Shown here: positions 26,310 to 34,302 of the stretch, piece by piece
How the letters are laid out: the number at the start of each line of letters is the position of its first letter
How positions within the stretch are numbered: the stretch's first letter is position 1
Assembly: GCA_902761585.1 (NCBI GenBank)
Contig: CACWKX010000006.1
Location: 62,001-126,000, forward strand
Direction: 5' to 3'
Source: an uncultured Lachnospiraceae bacterium
GTDB lineage: Bacteria; Bacillota; Clostridia; Lachnospirales; Lachnospiraceae
DNA: 64,000 bases
Notes under the pieces: model-generated
Seen by the model: the letters and a program-made list of their open reading frames with translations, nothing else
Database searches by the model: none
What the model was told of the DNA's origin: nothing
Made by a program: the position numbers and the translations under genes

Positions 26310-27827
26310 TCAGTTGTCCAGAGCGGCTGCTTTCCCGGCCTCCTTGAGCGATGTCTCCGAACAGCGGGCAAATGGTGCTTCCTTCACAGCCTTCGCCAGT
26401 GACACCTTCGACTTTGCCACCGGCTGAATGGTTCCCGCTCCGGCGATGCAGCCGCCCGGACAGGCCATGCCCTCCAGCAGATACCCGTTCAGCTTGCCGG
26501 TTTTTGCCATCATGACCATCTTTTTGCAGTTTTCAAGACCCTCCGCCGCCATTGTTTTAACATCCCTGTCCGGTTCCAGCTCTCTTGCCCGGTTCACAAC
26601 CGCCTGTGCAACGCCGCCGGACTGTGCAAAGCCTTCTCCGTCACCAGACGCAATCGAATCCCACGGCTCGCTCTCCAGCTGATCGAACTCGATTCCCTTT
26701 GCTGCTATCATACCGGCAAGCTCCTCGAAGGTCAGGACAAAATCAACATCGGACCGGATCGTCTTCCGCTGCGCTTCCAGCTTCTTTGCGGCACAGGGCC
26801 CCACGAAGCATACCTTGCAGTCCCTGCCGAATTTACGCTTGACCATACGCCCTGTGAAGACCATCGGCGTCAACGCCATGGAAATCATCTCCGGGTGCTC
26901 CGGAACCAGCTTCTTCGCCATCGCAGACCATGCCGGGCAGCAACTTGTCCCCATGAATGGCTGTTTTTCCGGAACGAGCTTTAAAAACTCTTCCGCCTCC
27001 TGGAGTGTGCAGATATCAGCGCCTGCCGATACCTGCCAGACGCCATTAAATCCCAGCGACCTGAAAAGCGGCCGGAGCTTGTCAGGCGTACATTTCGGTC
27101 CGAACTGACCTGCAATCGCCGGTGCCACAATCGCATAGACCGGCTCCTCCGAGTGAATGGCCTGAATACACTGATAGATCTGGGACTTGTCCGCAATTGC
27201 CCCGAACGGGCAGTTCACCAGGCACATCCCGCAGGACACACACTTATCATAGTCAATATCAGCCAGTCCATGCTCATCTGAGCGAATCGCATCGACCCCG
27301 CAGGCCTTCCTGCACGGTCTTTCCTGCCGGATGATCGCACCGTACGGACACTCCCGGATACACCTGCCGCACTTGATGCAGAGGCTCTGATCGATATGCG
27401 ATTTGTGGTCATAGACCCTGATCGCGCCCTTCGGGCAGACTTCCTGGCACGGATGGCCAAGACATCCCTGGCAGACATCCGTGACATGGATGACGTTGTC
27501 CGGACAGGCATTGCAGGCGAACTTGATGACATTGATCAGCGGTGGCTCATAATAACATTCCGGCCTGTCGGCTGCCTCAACCCCCTTTGACACAGGCTGG
27601 TTTTCATTCGCCCTGTGCGGACTCAGGCCGACTGCCAGCCGGATCCGCTGCCGGACGACTGCCCGCTCCAGAAAGACACTGTCACGGTATGTCCCGTACT
27701 CCCCGGAAATGATATGGTAGGGCACGTCATTGAATGCCTCGTAGGGTGCCTGCTCATAGGCAAGCCTGGCTACCTCTTCAAATACCTGCCTCCTCAAATT
27801 GTTCAGTGATGTATAAGTTCCTTTCAT
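26310..27827 (-). CDS. [FeFe]-hydrogenase-like ferredoxin/H-cluster protein
   Basis: Iron-sulfur protein of 505 aa with the [FeFe]-hydrogenase large-subunit domain. The N-terminal part (about 100-215) holds several 4Fe-4S motifs: CNACPD with CQGCLGHPCQEVCP, CIKCGRCIRECP and CVSCGMCLVNCP. The H-domain motifs are L1 TSCCPAW (294-300), L2 VGPCAAKK (near 342-349) and L3 GMACPGGCIAGAGT (from 453), so all four H-cluster cysteines are present. L2 begins GPC rather than the MPC of classical group A, and L3 ends GAGT. These resemble the less-studied group B enzymes; that placement is inference. The ATG at 27827 has GGAGG eight bases upstream. No maturation genes (hydEFG) are nearby. It could evolve hydrogen or act as a sensor. 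Confidence 0.85.
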   Translation of the reverse strand: MKGTYTSLNNLRRQVFEEVARLAYEQAPYEAFNDVPYHIISGEYGTYRDSVFLERAVVRQRIRLAVGLSPHRANENQPVSKGVEAADRPECYYEPPLINVIKFACNACPDNVIHVTDVCQGCLGHPCQEVCPKGAIRVYDHKSHIDQSLCIKCGRCIRECPYGAIIRQERPCRKACGVDAIRSDEHGLADIDYDKCVSCGMCLVNCPFGAIADKSQIYQCIQAIHSEEPVYAIVAPAIAGQFGPKCTPDKLRPLFRSLGFNGVWQVSAGADICTLQEAEEFLKLVPEKQPFMGTSCCPAWSAMAKKLVPEHPEMISMALTPMVFTGRMVKRKFGRDCKVCFVGPCAAKKLEAQRKTIRSDVDFVLTFEELAGMIAAKGIEFDQLESEPWDSIASGDGEGFAQSGGVAQAVVNRARELEPDRDVKTMAAEGLENCKKMVMMAKTGKLNGYLLEGMACPGGCIAGAGTIQPVAKSKVSLAKAVKEAPFARCSETSLKEAGKAAALDN

Positions 27828-27896
27828 CAACAGCTCCTCCCCGTCTGCATAACGGACATCGGCCGCGCCGATACACAGCCTTGTATAGATAAGTTT

Positions 27897-27925
27897 ATTT
27901 TAATCGGTTTTACTCCTTCAGGCAA
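27897..27925 (-). promoter_or_regulatory. Promoter of the hydrogenase-like gene
   Basis: TTGCCT (27920-27925), 17 nt and TAAAAT (27897-27902) on the minus strand, about 70 nt before the start. An inverted repeat (27924-27941) overlaps its -35. Confidence 0.5.
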
Positions 27926-27941
27926 TCCTATATACAGGATT
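27924..27941. repeat. Inverted repeat overlapping the hydrogenase promoter
   Basis: AATCCT (27924-27929), six bases, then AGGATT (27936-27941): a perfect 6-bp dyad touching the -35. It may be an operator. It does not match the Rex consensus. Confidence 0.45.
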
Positions 27942-28012
27942 TACACCTCTCCTTTCATTTGCCCCGTTCCTATACCCATGATAAGATGGCTCCTGAAAAT
28001 CAAGTTGCCTTT

Positions 28013-28058
28013 ATCTCGTGCACCGCACTCGATGATGAGCGGTCGCCTTCACAAAAAA
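28013..28058 (+). repeat. 46-bp intergenic repeat, copy 1
   Basis: Matches the segment at 59870-59915 at 42 of 46 positions, same orientation, ending in six A residues. It lies upstream of tmcAL. The CCGC and GCGG segments can pair around a 12-base loop. Confidence 0.7.
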
Positions 28059-28105
28059 CGCCGCCCACGGATGCGCAGATCGACGATCACATCAGGGAAT
28101 CAGAC

Positions 28106-29527
28106 ATGAAGACAGTTGGAATCATTGCAGAATATAACCCGTTTCACAAGGGTCACACTTATCAGATTCAAAAGGCAAGGGAGCTGTCCGGCGCGGACTA
28201 TGTCATTGCGGTCATGAGCCCGGATTTTGTACAGCGCGGAAGTGTCGCCCTTGTCGACAAATGGACGCGCACCCGAATGGCGCTTCTCGGCGGCGCAGAT
28301 CTGGTACTGGAACTGCCCGTCTGCTATGCCTGCGCGAGTGCAGAATATTTTGCAGAAGGCGGCGTCGCCCTCCTGAACGCGCTGAACACAGTCGACGGAC
28401 TGTCATTTGGCTGTGAAGCGGGAAACCTTGAGCTTTTAAGCGGTGCTGCGCACTTCTTTGCCCTCCCAAGGGAAGAAGAGCCCTCATTGTACAGGAACGA
28501 TCTTCAAAAGCGGCTGAAAATGGGACATTCCTATCCTCAGGCACGCATGGAAGCATACCTGGATTTCTGCAACAAAAAGAAAACATGCTCCTGTGCAGGT
28601 CTATGTGCTTCTGAAGAATCTGGCGGGGGCACTGCCCGCCTTGCAGCGCAGCTTTCTCAGCCAAACAACATTCTGGCGGTTGAATATCTCAAAGCCATCG
28701 AGCGGCTGCACAGCCCACTCAAGCCGGTTCCGATCCAGCGGATTGGAGAAGGCTATCATGGCAAAACTGCTGTGTCTGATTCTGATGCGCATGATTCTGC
28801 TTCGTCAGGCTTCGCCGGTTCGGAAAGCAGCAGCTCAATCGCCTCAGCTGCCACAATCCGCCGTCTGATTCGGGATGGACATACCGACAGGCTTCAAAGT
28901 CTTCTTCCAGACAGCTCCTATTTTCTCCTTCAGCAGGCTTCTCAGCATGATGCCCTGCTCTTTGATGATGCCCTTGGCCAGATGCTGCAGCTGCGGCTGG
29001 TTGAACTGGCCTGTCAGGAACGATATGGAAACACCCCGCTCACAGACTTTCTGGATGTCACGCCGGATCTGGCGAACCGGATCCGGAATCGCCTGAATGC
29101 GTACAAGTCGCCTGACCAGTTCGTCACACTGATAAAAACCAGGCAGATGACAGAAGCCCGGGTCCGCCGCGCCCTGCTCCACATCCTGCTGGATATCCGA
29201 ACATCGGATACGGCACATATCCGGCCAGAGAAGCCGGTATTATATGCCCGCATTCTTGGTTTCCGAAAGAGCGCGCGGCCGCTGATTCGAAAGATCCGAA
29301 GTGACGCCTCAGTTCCCGTCATCTCTGACCTTCCCGCTGCCCTGCGTCTTCCTGCCTTCCATATCCCATCCGGAACTCTCGATACAGAAGACAAGGCAGA
29401 CGCAGCTGCACGCCGCGCCATGCTTCTGCAGACCGTCTACGCTTCCCGCATCCGAAGTCTTGCTGTTCAGAATCAGACAGGCCATCTGCCGGTTTCTGAG
29501 TACCGGAGACAGCCTGTTATCCTGTGA
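28106..29527 (+). CDS. tmcAL: tRNA(Met) cytidine acetate ligase
   Basis: Forms N4-acetylcytidine at the wobble position of elongator tRNA(Met) from acetate and ATP (473 aa). The nucleotidyltransferase motif VGIIAEYNPFHKGHTYQI opens the protein, followed by VMSPDFVQRGSVALVDKWTRTRMAL and GADLVLELPVCYACASAEYFAEG. The start is MKTVGIIAEYN, which matches family members; the open frame upstream to 27959 crosses the 46-bp repeat and is unlikely to be translated. It is longer than usual (about 400 aa) because of a Cys/Gly-rich insertion near residue 160 and a Ser-rich one near 225-245. It uses acetate, which pta-ackA next door produces. Confidence 0.92.
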   Translation: MKTVGIIAEYNPFHKGHTYQIQKARELSGADYVIAVMSPDFVQRGSVALVDKWTRTRMALLGGADLVLELPVCYACASAEYFAEGGVALLNALNTVDGLSFGCEAGNLELLSGAAHFFALPREEEPSLYRNDLQKRLKMGHSYPQARMEAYLDFCNKKKTCSCAGLCASEESGGGTARLAAQLSQPNNILAVEYLKAIERLHSPLKPVPIQRIGEGYHGKTAVSDSDAHDSASSGFAGSESSSSIASAATIRRLIRDGHTDRLQSLLPDSSYFLLQQASQHDALLFDDALGQMLQLRLVELACQERYGNTPLTDFLDVTPDLANRIRNRLNAYKSPDQFVTLIKTRQMTEARVRRALLHILLDIRTSDTAHIRPEKPVLYARILGFRKSARPLIRKIRSDASVPVISDLPAALRLPAFHIPSGTLDTEDKADAAARRAMLLQTVYASRIRSLAVQNQTGHLPVSEYRRQPVIL

Positions 29528-29607
29528 ACCATCTTGCAGCTGCAGCTTTCGTTGATATGATCAAGTCCGGCTTGCGTCAGGATACCGTCAACAGACACAT
29601 GCCTGCG

Positions 29608-30276
29608 CTATCTGCGGCCGGAGGTCACCTTCGGCAGGTTCCATTTGAACCGGTGCGCCATACATCTGATGAAAATCACCGTAAAGAACCCCGCCAGAAT
29701 CGCCGTGTTCCGCTCTATTCCTCCCTCCAGGCAAAGTGCCATCACAAGCGCGCCTGCGATGGACGCGCAGGCATAGATATTCCGTGTCAGAATGACAGGC
29801 ATCTGATTTGCCAGCAGATCTCTCAGCACGCCTCCTCCAACTCCGGTCATGACCCCCAAAAATGTCAGCAAGAACACGCTCTTGTGCTGGCCGACGGATA
29901 GTCCCGCATATACACCGTCGACAGAGAAAGCCGCCAGTCCCAGCGTATCGAACCAGAAAAATACCTTCGCGTATACCTTGACCATATTGTCCGGGATCGC
30001 CACTTTTCTGCGTGCCTTGATGAAAAAGAAAACGAAGCAGCAGTTCGCAGTAATCGAGGAGATCAGGACATAAAACGGATTCCTGAACATGACTGGCGGA
30101 AACTTTCCGATCAGCGTATCGCGGATCATCCCACCGCCGGTTGCAGTTACAATCGCCAGAATATTGACACCGAAAATATCCATGTCCCGGCCGATCGCCA
30201 GCACTGCTCCAGACAGCGCAAAGGCAATCGTTCCGATCAAATCCATCAGAGGAATAAAAAAAGCCGTCTGTTCCAT
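29608..30276 (-). CDS. TRIC-type cation channel family membrane protein (UPF0126)
   Basis: A 222-aa membrane protein with about seven helices and the internal duplication typical of the YicG/TRIC family. The two repeat motifs ATGGGMIRDTLIGKFPPVMFR and GVGGGVLRDLLANQMPVILTR both contain the GGG-x-RD signature. Prokaryotic members form trimeric potassium-selective channels or have been linked to glycine transport; the substrate here is not shown. AGAGG seven bases before the ATG. It is convergent with tmcAL and divergent from the HicB-like gene. Confidence 0.88.
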   Translation of the reverse strand: MEQTAFFIPLMDLIGTIAFALSGAVLAIGRDMDIFGVNILAIVTATGGGMIRDTLIGKFPPVMFRNPFYVLISSITANCCFVFFFIKARRKVAIPDNMVKVYAKVFFWFDTLGLAAFSVDGVYAGLSVGQHKSVFLLTFLGVMTGVGGGVLRDLLANQMPVILTRNIYACASIAGALVMALCLEGGIERNTAILAGFFTVIFIRCMAHRFKWNLPKVTSGRR

Positions 30277-30304
30277 CGAAAAACCTCTGTATATAAAGTC
30301 TGTT

Positions 30305-30334
30305 TTGACAATTTATGCGTATTGTATATATGAT
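30305..30334 (+). promoter_or_regulatory. Promoter of the HicB-like gene
   Basis: TTGACA (30305-30310), 18-nt spacer and TATGAT (30329-30334), 60 nt before the start codon. A strong site for a small orphan gene. Confidence 0.6.
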
Positions 30335-30393
30335 GAAGATGATTTATTTACTCCGTCAACTATATCATATTGCAGCATGCAGGAGGAATTGAT

Positions 30394-30801
30394 ATGAAGC
30401 TCATCTATCCGGCAATCTTTACGCCTTATGACGATCATGGTGGCTATGATGTGGAGGTCCCGGATCTTGAGGGCTGCTCTTCCGGCGGCGATACACTGGA
30501 AGAAGCGATGGAGAACATCTGTGATGAGGCTGCCCGCTATATCCTCATCCACATGGAATCCGGCAGACAAATCCGGAAGGCATCGCCCTATGAAGCGATC
30601 AAGGCGCCGGGAAAAGGTGCCTTTGTCAGCCTGATCCTGATTGACATGGGTGCATACTCCGACGCACACGCTGAGAAGGCTGTCCGCAAAAACATCACAA
30701 TCCCCGCCTGGCTGAATGCCTACGGGGAAGCGCGGAATGTCAATTTCTCCCGCCTTCTTCAGGACGCGCTGCTCGGGCTGACGCAGAGATCCATAGATTG
30801 A
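30394..30801 (+). CDS. HicB-like antitoxin without HicA
   Basis: A 135-aa type II HicB family protein. The partial RNase-H-like fold is seen in MKLIYPAIFTPYDDHGGYDVEVPDLEGCSSGG-type residues with the EVPDLEGC signature, then DTLEEAMENICDEAARYIL. The C-terminal part (ITIPAWLNAYGEARNVNFSRLLQDAL) resembles the DNA-binding ribbon-helix-helix or antitoxin tail. AGGAGG about seven bases before the ATG. Only about 90 nt separate its promoter region from the TRIC gene and a tRNA follows, so there is no room for a HicA toxin. It may be an orphan regulator or remnant. Confidence 0.85.
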   Translation: MKLIYPAIFTPYDDHGGYDVEVPDLEGCSSGGDTLEEAMENICDEAARYILIHMESGRQIRKASPYEAIKAPGKGAFVSLILIDMGAYSDAHAEKAVRKNITIPAWLNAYGEARNVNFSRLLQDALLGLTQRSID

Positions 30802-30817
30802 CAAGTTCTTCAAGGCA

Positions 30818-30859
30818 CGAAAAAGCCCCAGGAATGCGATCAAATCAGCATTCTGGGAC
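30818..30859 (-). terminator. Terminator of tRNA-Leu
   Basis: A stem of about 10 bp (CCCAG-x-AATGC with GCATT-CTGGG, one bulge) between 30827 and 30857, followed on the minus strand by GCTTTTTC. It can also act on the convergent HicB transcript. Confidence 0.75.
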
Positions 30860-30869
30860 TTATTCATGA

Positions 30870-30952
30870 TGCCGGTGGTGGGACTTGAACCCACACGCAG
30901 TTTCCTGCCGCAGATTTTGAGTCTGCTTCGTCTGCCATTCCGACACACCGGC
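30870..30952 (-). tRNA. tRNA-Leu (anticodon CAA)
   Basis: An 83-nt class II tRNA. The acceptor GCCGGTG pairs with CACCGGC, leaving A as discriminator; CCA is not encoded. The anticodon stem GCAGA/TCTGC encloses CTCAAAA, giving anticodon CAA (reads UUG). A long variable arm and the GGTTCAAGTCC T-loop region confirm Leu type. Confidence 0.97.
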
Positions 30953-30990
30953 TGAACCGTTCTTAAAATAATTGAAACCACACAAGCTGG

Positions 30991-31019
30991 ATTTTATCAC
31001 AGACGGATGGTTGTGACAA
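30991..31019 (-). promoter_or_regulatory. Promoter of tRNA-Leu
   Basis: TTGTCA (31014-31019), 17 nt and TAAAAT (30991-30996) on the minus strand, about 38 nt before the mature tRNA 5' end. Confidence 0.6.
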
Positions 31020-31056
31020 TCATTTTTGATAATTTGAACAGCGACTAGTTTGTAAT

Positions 31057-31086
31057 AATAATGCGTCCGCTTTTCAGCAGACGCAT
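31057..31086 (-). terminator. Terminator-like hairpin after lysA
   Basis: ATGCGTC-type arms (31061-31067 with 31080-31086) form a 7-bp stem extended by GC pairs. TATTATTAC follows on the minus strand, a weak T-run. Confidence 0.5.
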
Positions 31087-31150
31087 CCCTCGACAACGAT
31101 CTTCACATTATTGATATCCATATTCACCGTGCTTCTGGTGCCGGATTCTC

Positions 31151-32443
31151 TCAGAACTTCTCCCTGTCCGCAATCTCATCCAGTTTTTTCCCGACCGGGA
31201 AACAGTCGAAGGTCGCGAAATAGTCCCTCGGCGTCTCCCTTCTCCGGATCAGCTGCACGCTTCCGTCTTCCTTCAGAAGCAGTTCCGATGACCAGAGGCG
31301 GCCGTTGTAGTTATAGCCCATCGAGAAGCCATGTGCACCGGCGTCGTGAATGAACAGGTAGTCTCCCTTGTTGATCTCCGGAAGGTCGCGGTCAACCGCA
31401 AATTTATCATTGTTCTCGCACAGAGATCCCGTCACATCATATCTGTGATCATGCGGCAGCTGTTCCTTGCCGAGCACAGTGATATGATGATATGCGCCGT
31501 ACATGGCCGGCCTCATCAGGTTTGCCGCGCAGGCATCGACACCAATATACTCCTTGTAGATATGCTTCTCGTTGATCGCCCTGGTAATAAGCGCCCCGTA
31601 CGGTCCCATCATGAAGCGTCCCATCTCCGTGAAGATCTTTACACCGCCCATACCGTTCTTTGTCAGGATCTCATCATAGACCTTGTGCACGCCCTCTCCG
31701 ATCTTCAGGATGTCATTCGGCTCCTGATCCGGGCGATATGGAATACCGACGCCGCCGGAAAGGTTGATGAACTCGATGCTGCAGCCGGTCTCATTCCGGA
31801 GCCTGACGGCAAGCTCAAACAGCGTCCGCGCCAGCGCCGGATAGTAGTCATTGGTCACAGTATTGGATACCAGAAATGCATGAAGGCCGAAGTGTTTCAC
31901 ACCTTTCTGCTTCAGAATCCGGTACGCCTCAAAAATCTGTTCCTCCGTCATCCCATACTTGGAATCTCCCGGATTGTCCATGATGCCATTTGAAAGTCTG
32001 TAAACTCCGCCTGGATTAAAGCGGCAGCTCATCGTCTCCGGCAGTCTGCCCAGCACCTTCTCCACAACCGGAATATGTGTAATGTCGTCAAGATTGATGA
32101 TGGCACCGAGCTCATTGGCATAGCGGAACTCCTCCGGCTCTGTGTCATTGGAGGAATACATAATCTCCTGTCCGGTGATCCCGGCTGCCTCCGCCAGCAT
32201 CAGCTCTGCAGGGGAAGAACAATCGCTCCCACAGCCATACTCATGCAGAATCTTCATCAGAAACGGGTTGGGTGTTGCCTTTACGGCAAAATATTCCTTG
32301 AAGCCCGGATTCCATGCAAAAGCTCTCTGAACCTTCTTTGCGTTCTCCCGAATCCCTTTCTCGTCATACAGGTAGAAGGGAGTCGGATACCCCTTCGCAA
32401 TCTCCTGTACCTGCTCTAATGTCACGAACGGATTTTTAACCAC
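31151..32443 (-). CDS. lysA: Diaminopimelate decarboxylase-like PLP enzyme
   Basis: Fold-III PLP decarboxylase (430 aa) expected to convert meso-diaminopimelate to lysine. The PLP lysine is in EYFAVKATPNP. GGVGIPY is close to the GGG-x-G phosphate loop, TEMGRFMMGPYG follows, and SLCENNDKF carries the active-site cysteine. The usual HIGSQ motif is replaced by LHAFLVSNTVTNDYY, so it belongs to a divergent branch and the substrate is less certain. A GTG start at 32443 is chosen: AGGAGG stands six bases upstream and VKNPFVTLEQV begins the conserved part. Divergent from the NAD(P)HX repair gene. Confidence 0.82.
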   Translation of the reverse strand: MVKNPFVTLEQVQEIAKGYPTPFYLYDEKGIRENAKKVQRAFAWNPGFKEYFAVKATPNPFLMKILHEYGCGSDCSSPAELMLAEAAGITGQEIMYSSNDTEPEEFRYANELGAIINLDDITHIPVVEKVLGRLPETMSCRFNPGGVYRLSNGIMDNPGDSKYGMTEEQIFEAYRILKQKGVKHFGLHAFLVSNTVTNDYYPALARTLFELAVRLRNETGCSIEFINLSGGVGIPYRPDQEPNDILKIGEGVHKVYDEILTKNGMGGVKIFTEMGRFMMGPYGALITRAINEKHIYKEYIGVDACAANLMRPAMYGAYHHITVLGKEQLPHDHRYDVTGSLCENNDKFAVDRDLPEINKGDYLFIHDAGAHGFSMGYNYNGRLWSSELLLKEDGSVQLIRRRETPRDYFATFDCFPVGKKLDEIADREKF

Positions 32444-32574
32444 CTGGCGCCTCCTGATCAATTGAGTCGAACAACCGCATTCCCTCTTATTTAACACAAA
32501 TGACGGCAGACTGTAAAGTGTATCTCCAGATGTCCAGCGCCGAACCGCCCCGCCGTCTTTATTCTGTTTTTTTC

Positions 32575-32603
32575 TTCTCATCATGTAAATTGTCTGCTAA
32601 AAT
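32575..32603 (+). promoter_or_regulatory. Possible promoter of nnrE/nnrD
   Basis: TAAAAT (32598-32603) lies 17 nt after TTCTCA (32575-32580), about 30 nt before the start codon. The -10 is good and the -35 poor. Confidence 0.35.
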
Positions 32604-32633
32604 ATTTCTGACAAACGACCGGGAGGTGATGGC

Positions 32634-34232
32634 ATGAAGGTTCTCTTAAACAGCTCGGAAATGAAATCGTGTGACGTTTCCACCATGATGCTATATGGGA
32701 TCCCGTCCGCTGTCTTGATGGAGCGGGCCGCGCTCGCTGTCAGAGACGCAGCGGTGGAACATTTTCATCCTGAGAACGTACTTGTGCTGTGCGGGAGCGG
32801 CAACAATGGCGGTGACGGATTTGCCGCTGCAAGGCTTCTGATGGATCAGGGGATTCGGGCAGATGTCCTCTTCCTCGGAACACATGCCCGCATGACTGAA
32901 CAATGCCAGCTGGAAGAGGATATCTTCCAGCGCTGCGGCGGACAGGTTCTCCCGGATGATGCCAGCCTTTCGGGCTACGATCTGATCATCGACGCCCTGT
33001 TCGGAATCGGCCTTTCACGGGAAGTTCTGGGACGGTATGCCGATCTCATCAATGCTGTAAACCGGTCGGATACACCGGTGCTTTCCGTGGACATGCCGTC
33101 CGGTGTGTCCGCCGACAGCGGGCAGGTTCTCGGCACGGCCATCCGTGCAGACCTGACGGTCACCTTCCAGTTTGAAAAGCTCGGGCAGAAGCTGTTTCCC
33201 GGTGCTGAACGATGCGGAAAGCTGCTCGTCTGCGATGTCGGAATTCGGAATGCTGTTCCCTGCCACGCCGGCTTTTCAGCAGCCTCCGGCAGCGGCAGTC
33301 CGGATCAGGAAATCTCCCCGGTCTATACCCTGGAGGAAAAAGATCTTCCCGCCCTTCTTCCCAGGCGGCATGCCGATGACCACAAGGGCGATTGCGGAAA
33401 ACTGCTCATCATCTCCGGAAACACCGGCATGGCCGGTGCGGCAATCCTGGCTGCCAAATCTGCACTGCGAAGCGGCGTTGGTATGGTGTGCGTGCTGTCT
33501 CATCCTGACAACCGGCTGGCGATCCAGACCGCTGTCCCGGAAGCGCTCTTTGCTCCGTGGCCAGCCGATCTCTCTCCGGATTCGGAGGGCAGGAAACAGC
33601 TTGCCCGCTGGCTCTCCTGGTGCGATTCAGCTGCTGCCGGTCCGGGGCTGGGAACAGACGCCTTCAGTCTCAAGCTGCTGACAGCCTTCCTTCAGAGCTA
33701 CAAAGGTCCTGTCGTCCTCGATGCAGATGCGCTGAACCTGCTGGCAGAACACCCGGAGCTTCTTCCTCTCAAAAGACTGTCCGATCCTGTATCTGACACA
33801 GCCACAGAAACAGATTATGGTGGCATTTCCGCTGTCATCACCCCTCACCCGGGGGAAATGAGCCGGCTCACTCATTTGCCGGTGAACGAAATCCTTGCCG
33901 ACTCTATTCATACAGCGCGGTCCTGTTCCCGGAAATCGGGACTGACGGTCGTCCTGAAGGGTGCACGGACCGTCGTCACGGACGGCATTGATACGATGCT
34001 CAATACGCTTGGCAATGAAGGCATGGCGACTGCCGGCTCCGGCGATTCTCTGACCGGAATCATCGGTGCTCTGCTGGCGCAGGGACTTGAGCCCTTTGAT
34101 GCGGCGCAGACCGGGGTCCTTCTTCATGCAATGGCCGGAGACAAGGCTGCAGCAGCCCTCGGTACAAGGAGCATGAAAGCCGGAGACCTGGCGAATTTTC
34201 TCCCCGAAGTGCTGAAAGATATTCGCTTCTAA
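32634..34232 (+). CDS. nnrE/nnrD: Bifunctional NAD(P)H-hydrate epimerase / ADP-dependent NAD(P)HX dehydratase
   Basis: Two-domain repair enzyme (532 aa). The N-terminal epimerase (about 1-215) shows MKSCDVSTMMLYGIPSAVLMERAA, LCGSGNNGGDGFAAARLL and SVDMPSGVSADSG. The C-terminal kinase-like dehydratase (about 230-532) shows HKGDCGKLLIISG, ALRSGVGMVCV, AAGPGLG, VLDADALNLLAEHP, ITPHPGEMSRL and the signature NEGMATAGSGDSLTGIIGALLAQG. The two together salvage damaged, hydrated NAD(P)H. GGGAGG precedes the ATG. A bidirectional terminator follows. Confidence 0.96.
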   Translation: MKVLLNSSEMKSCDVSTMMLYGIPSAVLMERAALAVRDAAVEHFHPENVLVLCGSGNNGGDGFAAARLLMDQGIRADVLFLGTHARMTEQCQLEEDIFQRCGGQVLPDDASLSGYDLIIDALFGIGLSREVLGRYADLINAVNRSDTPVLSVDMPSGVSADSGQVLGTAIRADLTVTFQFEKLGQKLFPGAERCGKLLVCDVGIRNAVPCHAGFSAASGSGSPDQEISPVYTLEEKDLPALLPRRHADDHKGDCGKLLIISGNTGMAGAAILAAKSALRSGVGMVCVLSHPDNRLAIQTAVPEALFAPWPADLSPDSEGRKQLARWLSWCDSAAAGPGLGTDAFSLKLLTAFLQSYKGPVVLDADALNLLAEHPELLPLKRLSDPVSDTATETDYGGISAVITPHPGEMSRLTHLPVNEILADSIHTARSCSRKSGLTVVLKGARTVVTDGIDTMLNTLGNEGMATAGSGDSLTGIIGALLAQGLEPFDAAQTGVLLHAMAGDKAAAALGTRSMKAGDLANFLPEVLKDIRF

Positions 34233-34242
34233 GACAAGTCTG

Positions 34243-34284
34243 AAAAAAAGCGGTCCGCGCCAGATTTGGTGCGAACCGCTTTTT
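34243..34284. terminator. Bidirectional terminator between nnrD and the GGGtGRT gene
   Basis: AAAAAGCGGT (34245-34254) pairs with ACCGCTTTTT (34275-34284), with an interior CGC/GCG pairing. A/T runs on both sides serve both convergent transcripts. Confidence 0.85.
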
Positions 34285-34302
34285 GATCTATAATCACACA
34301 GA

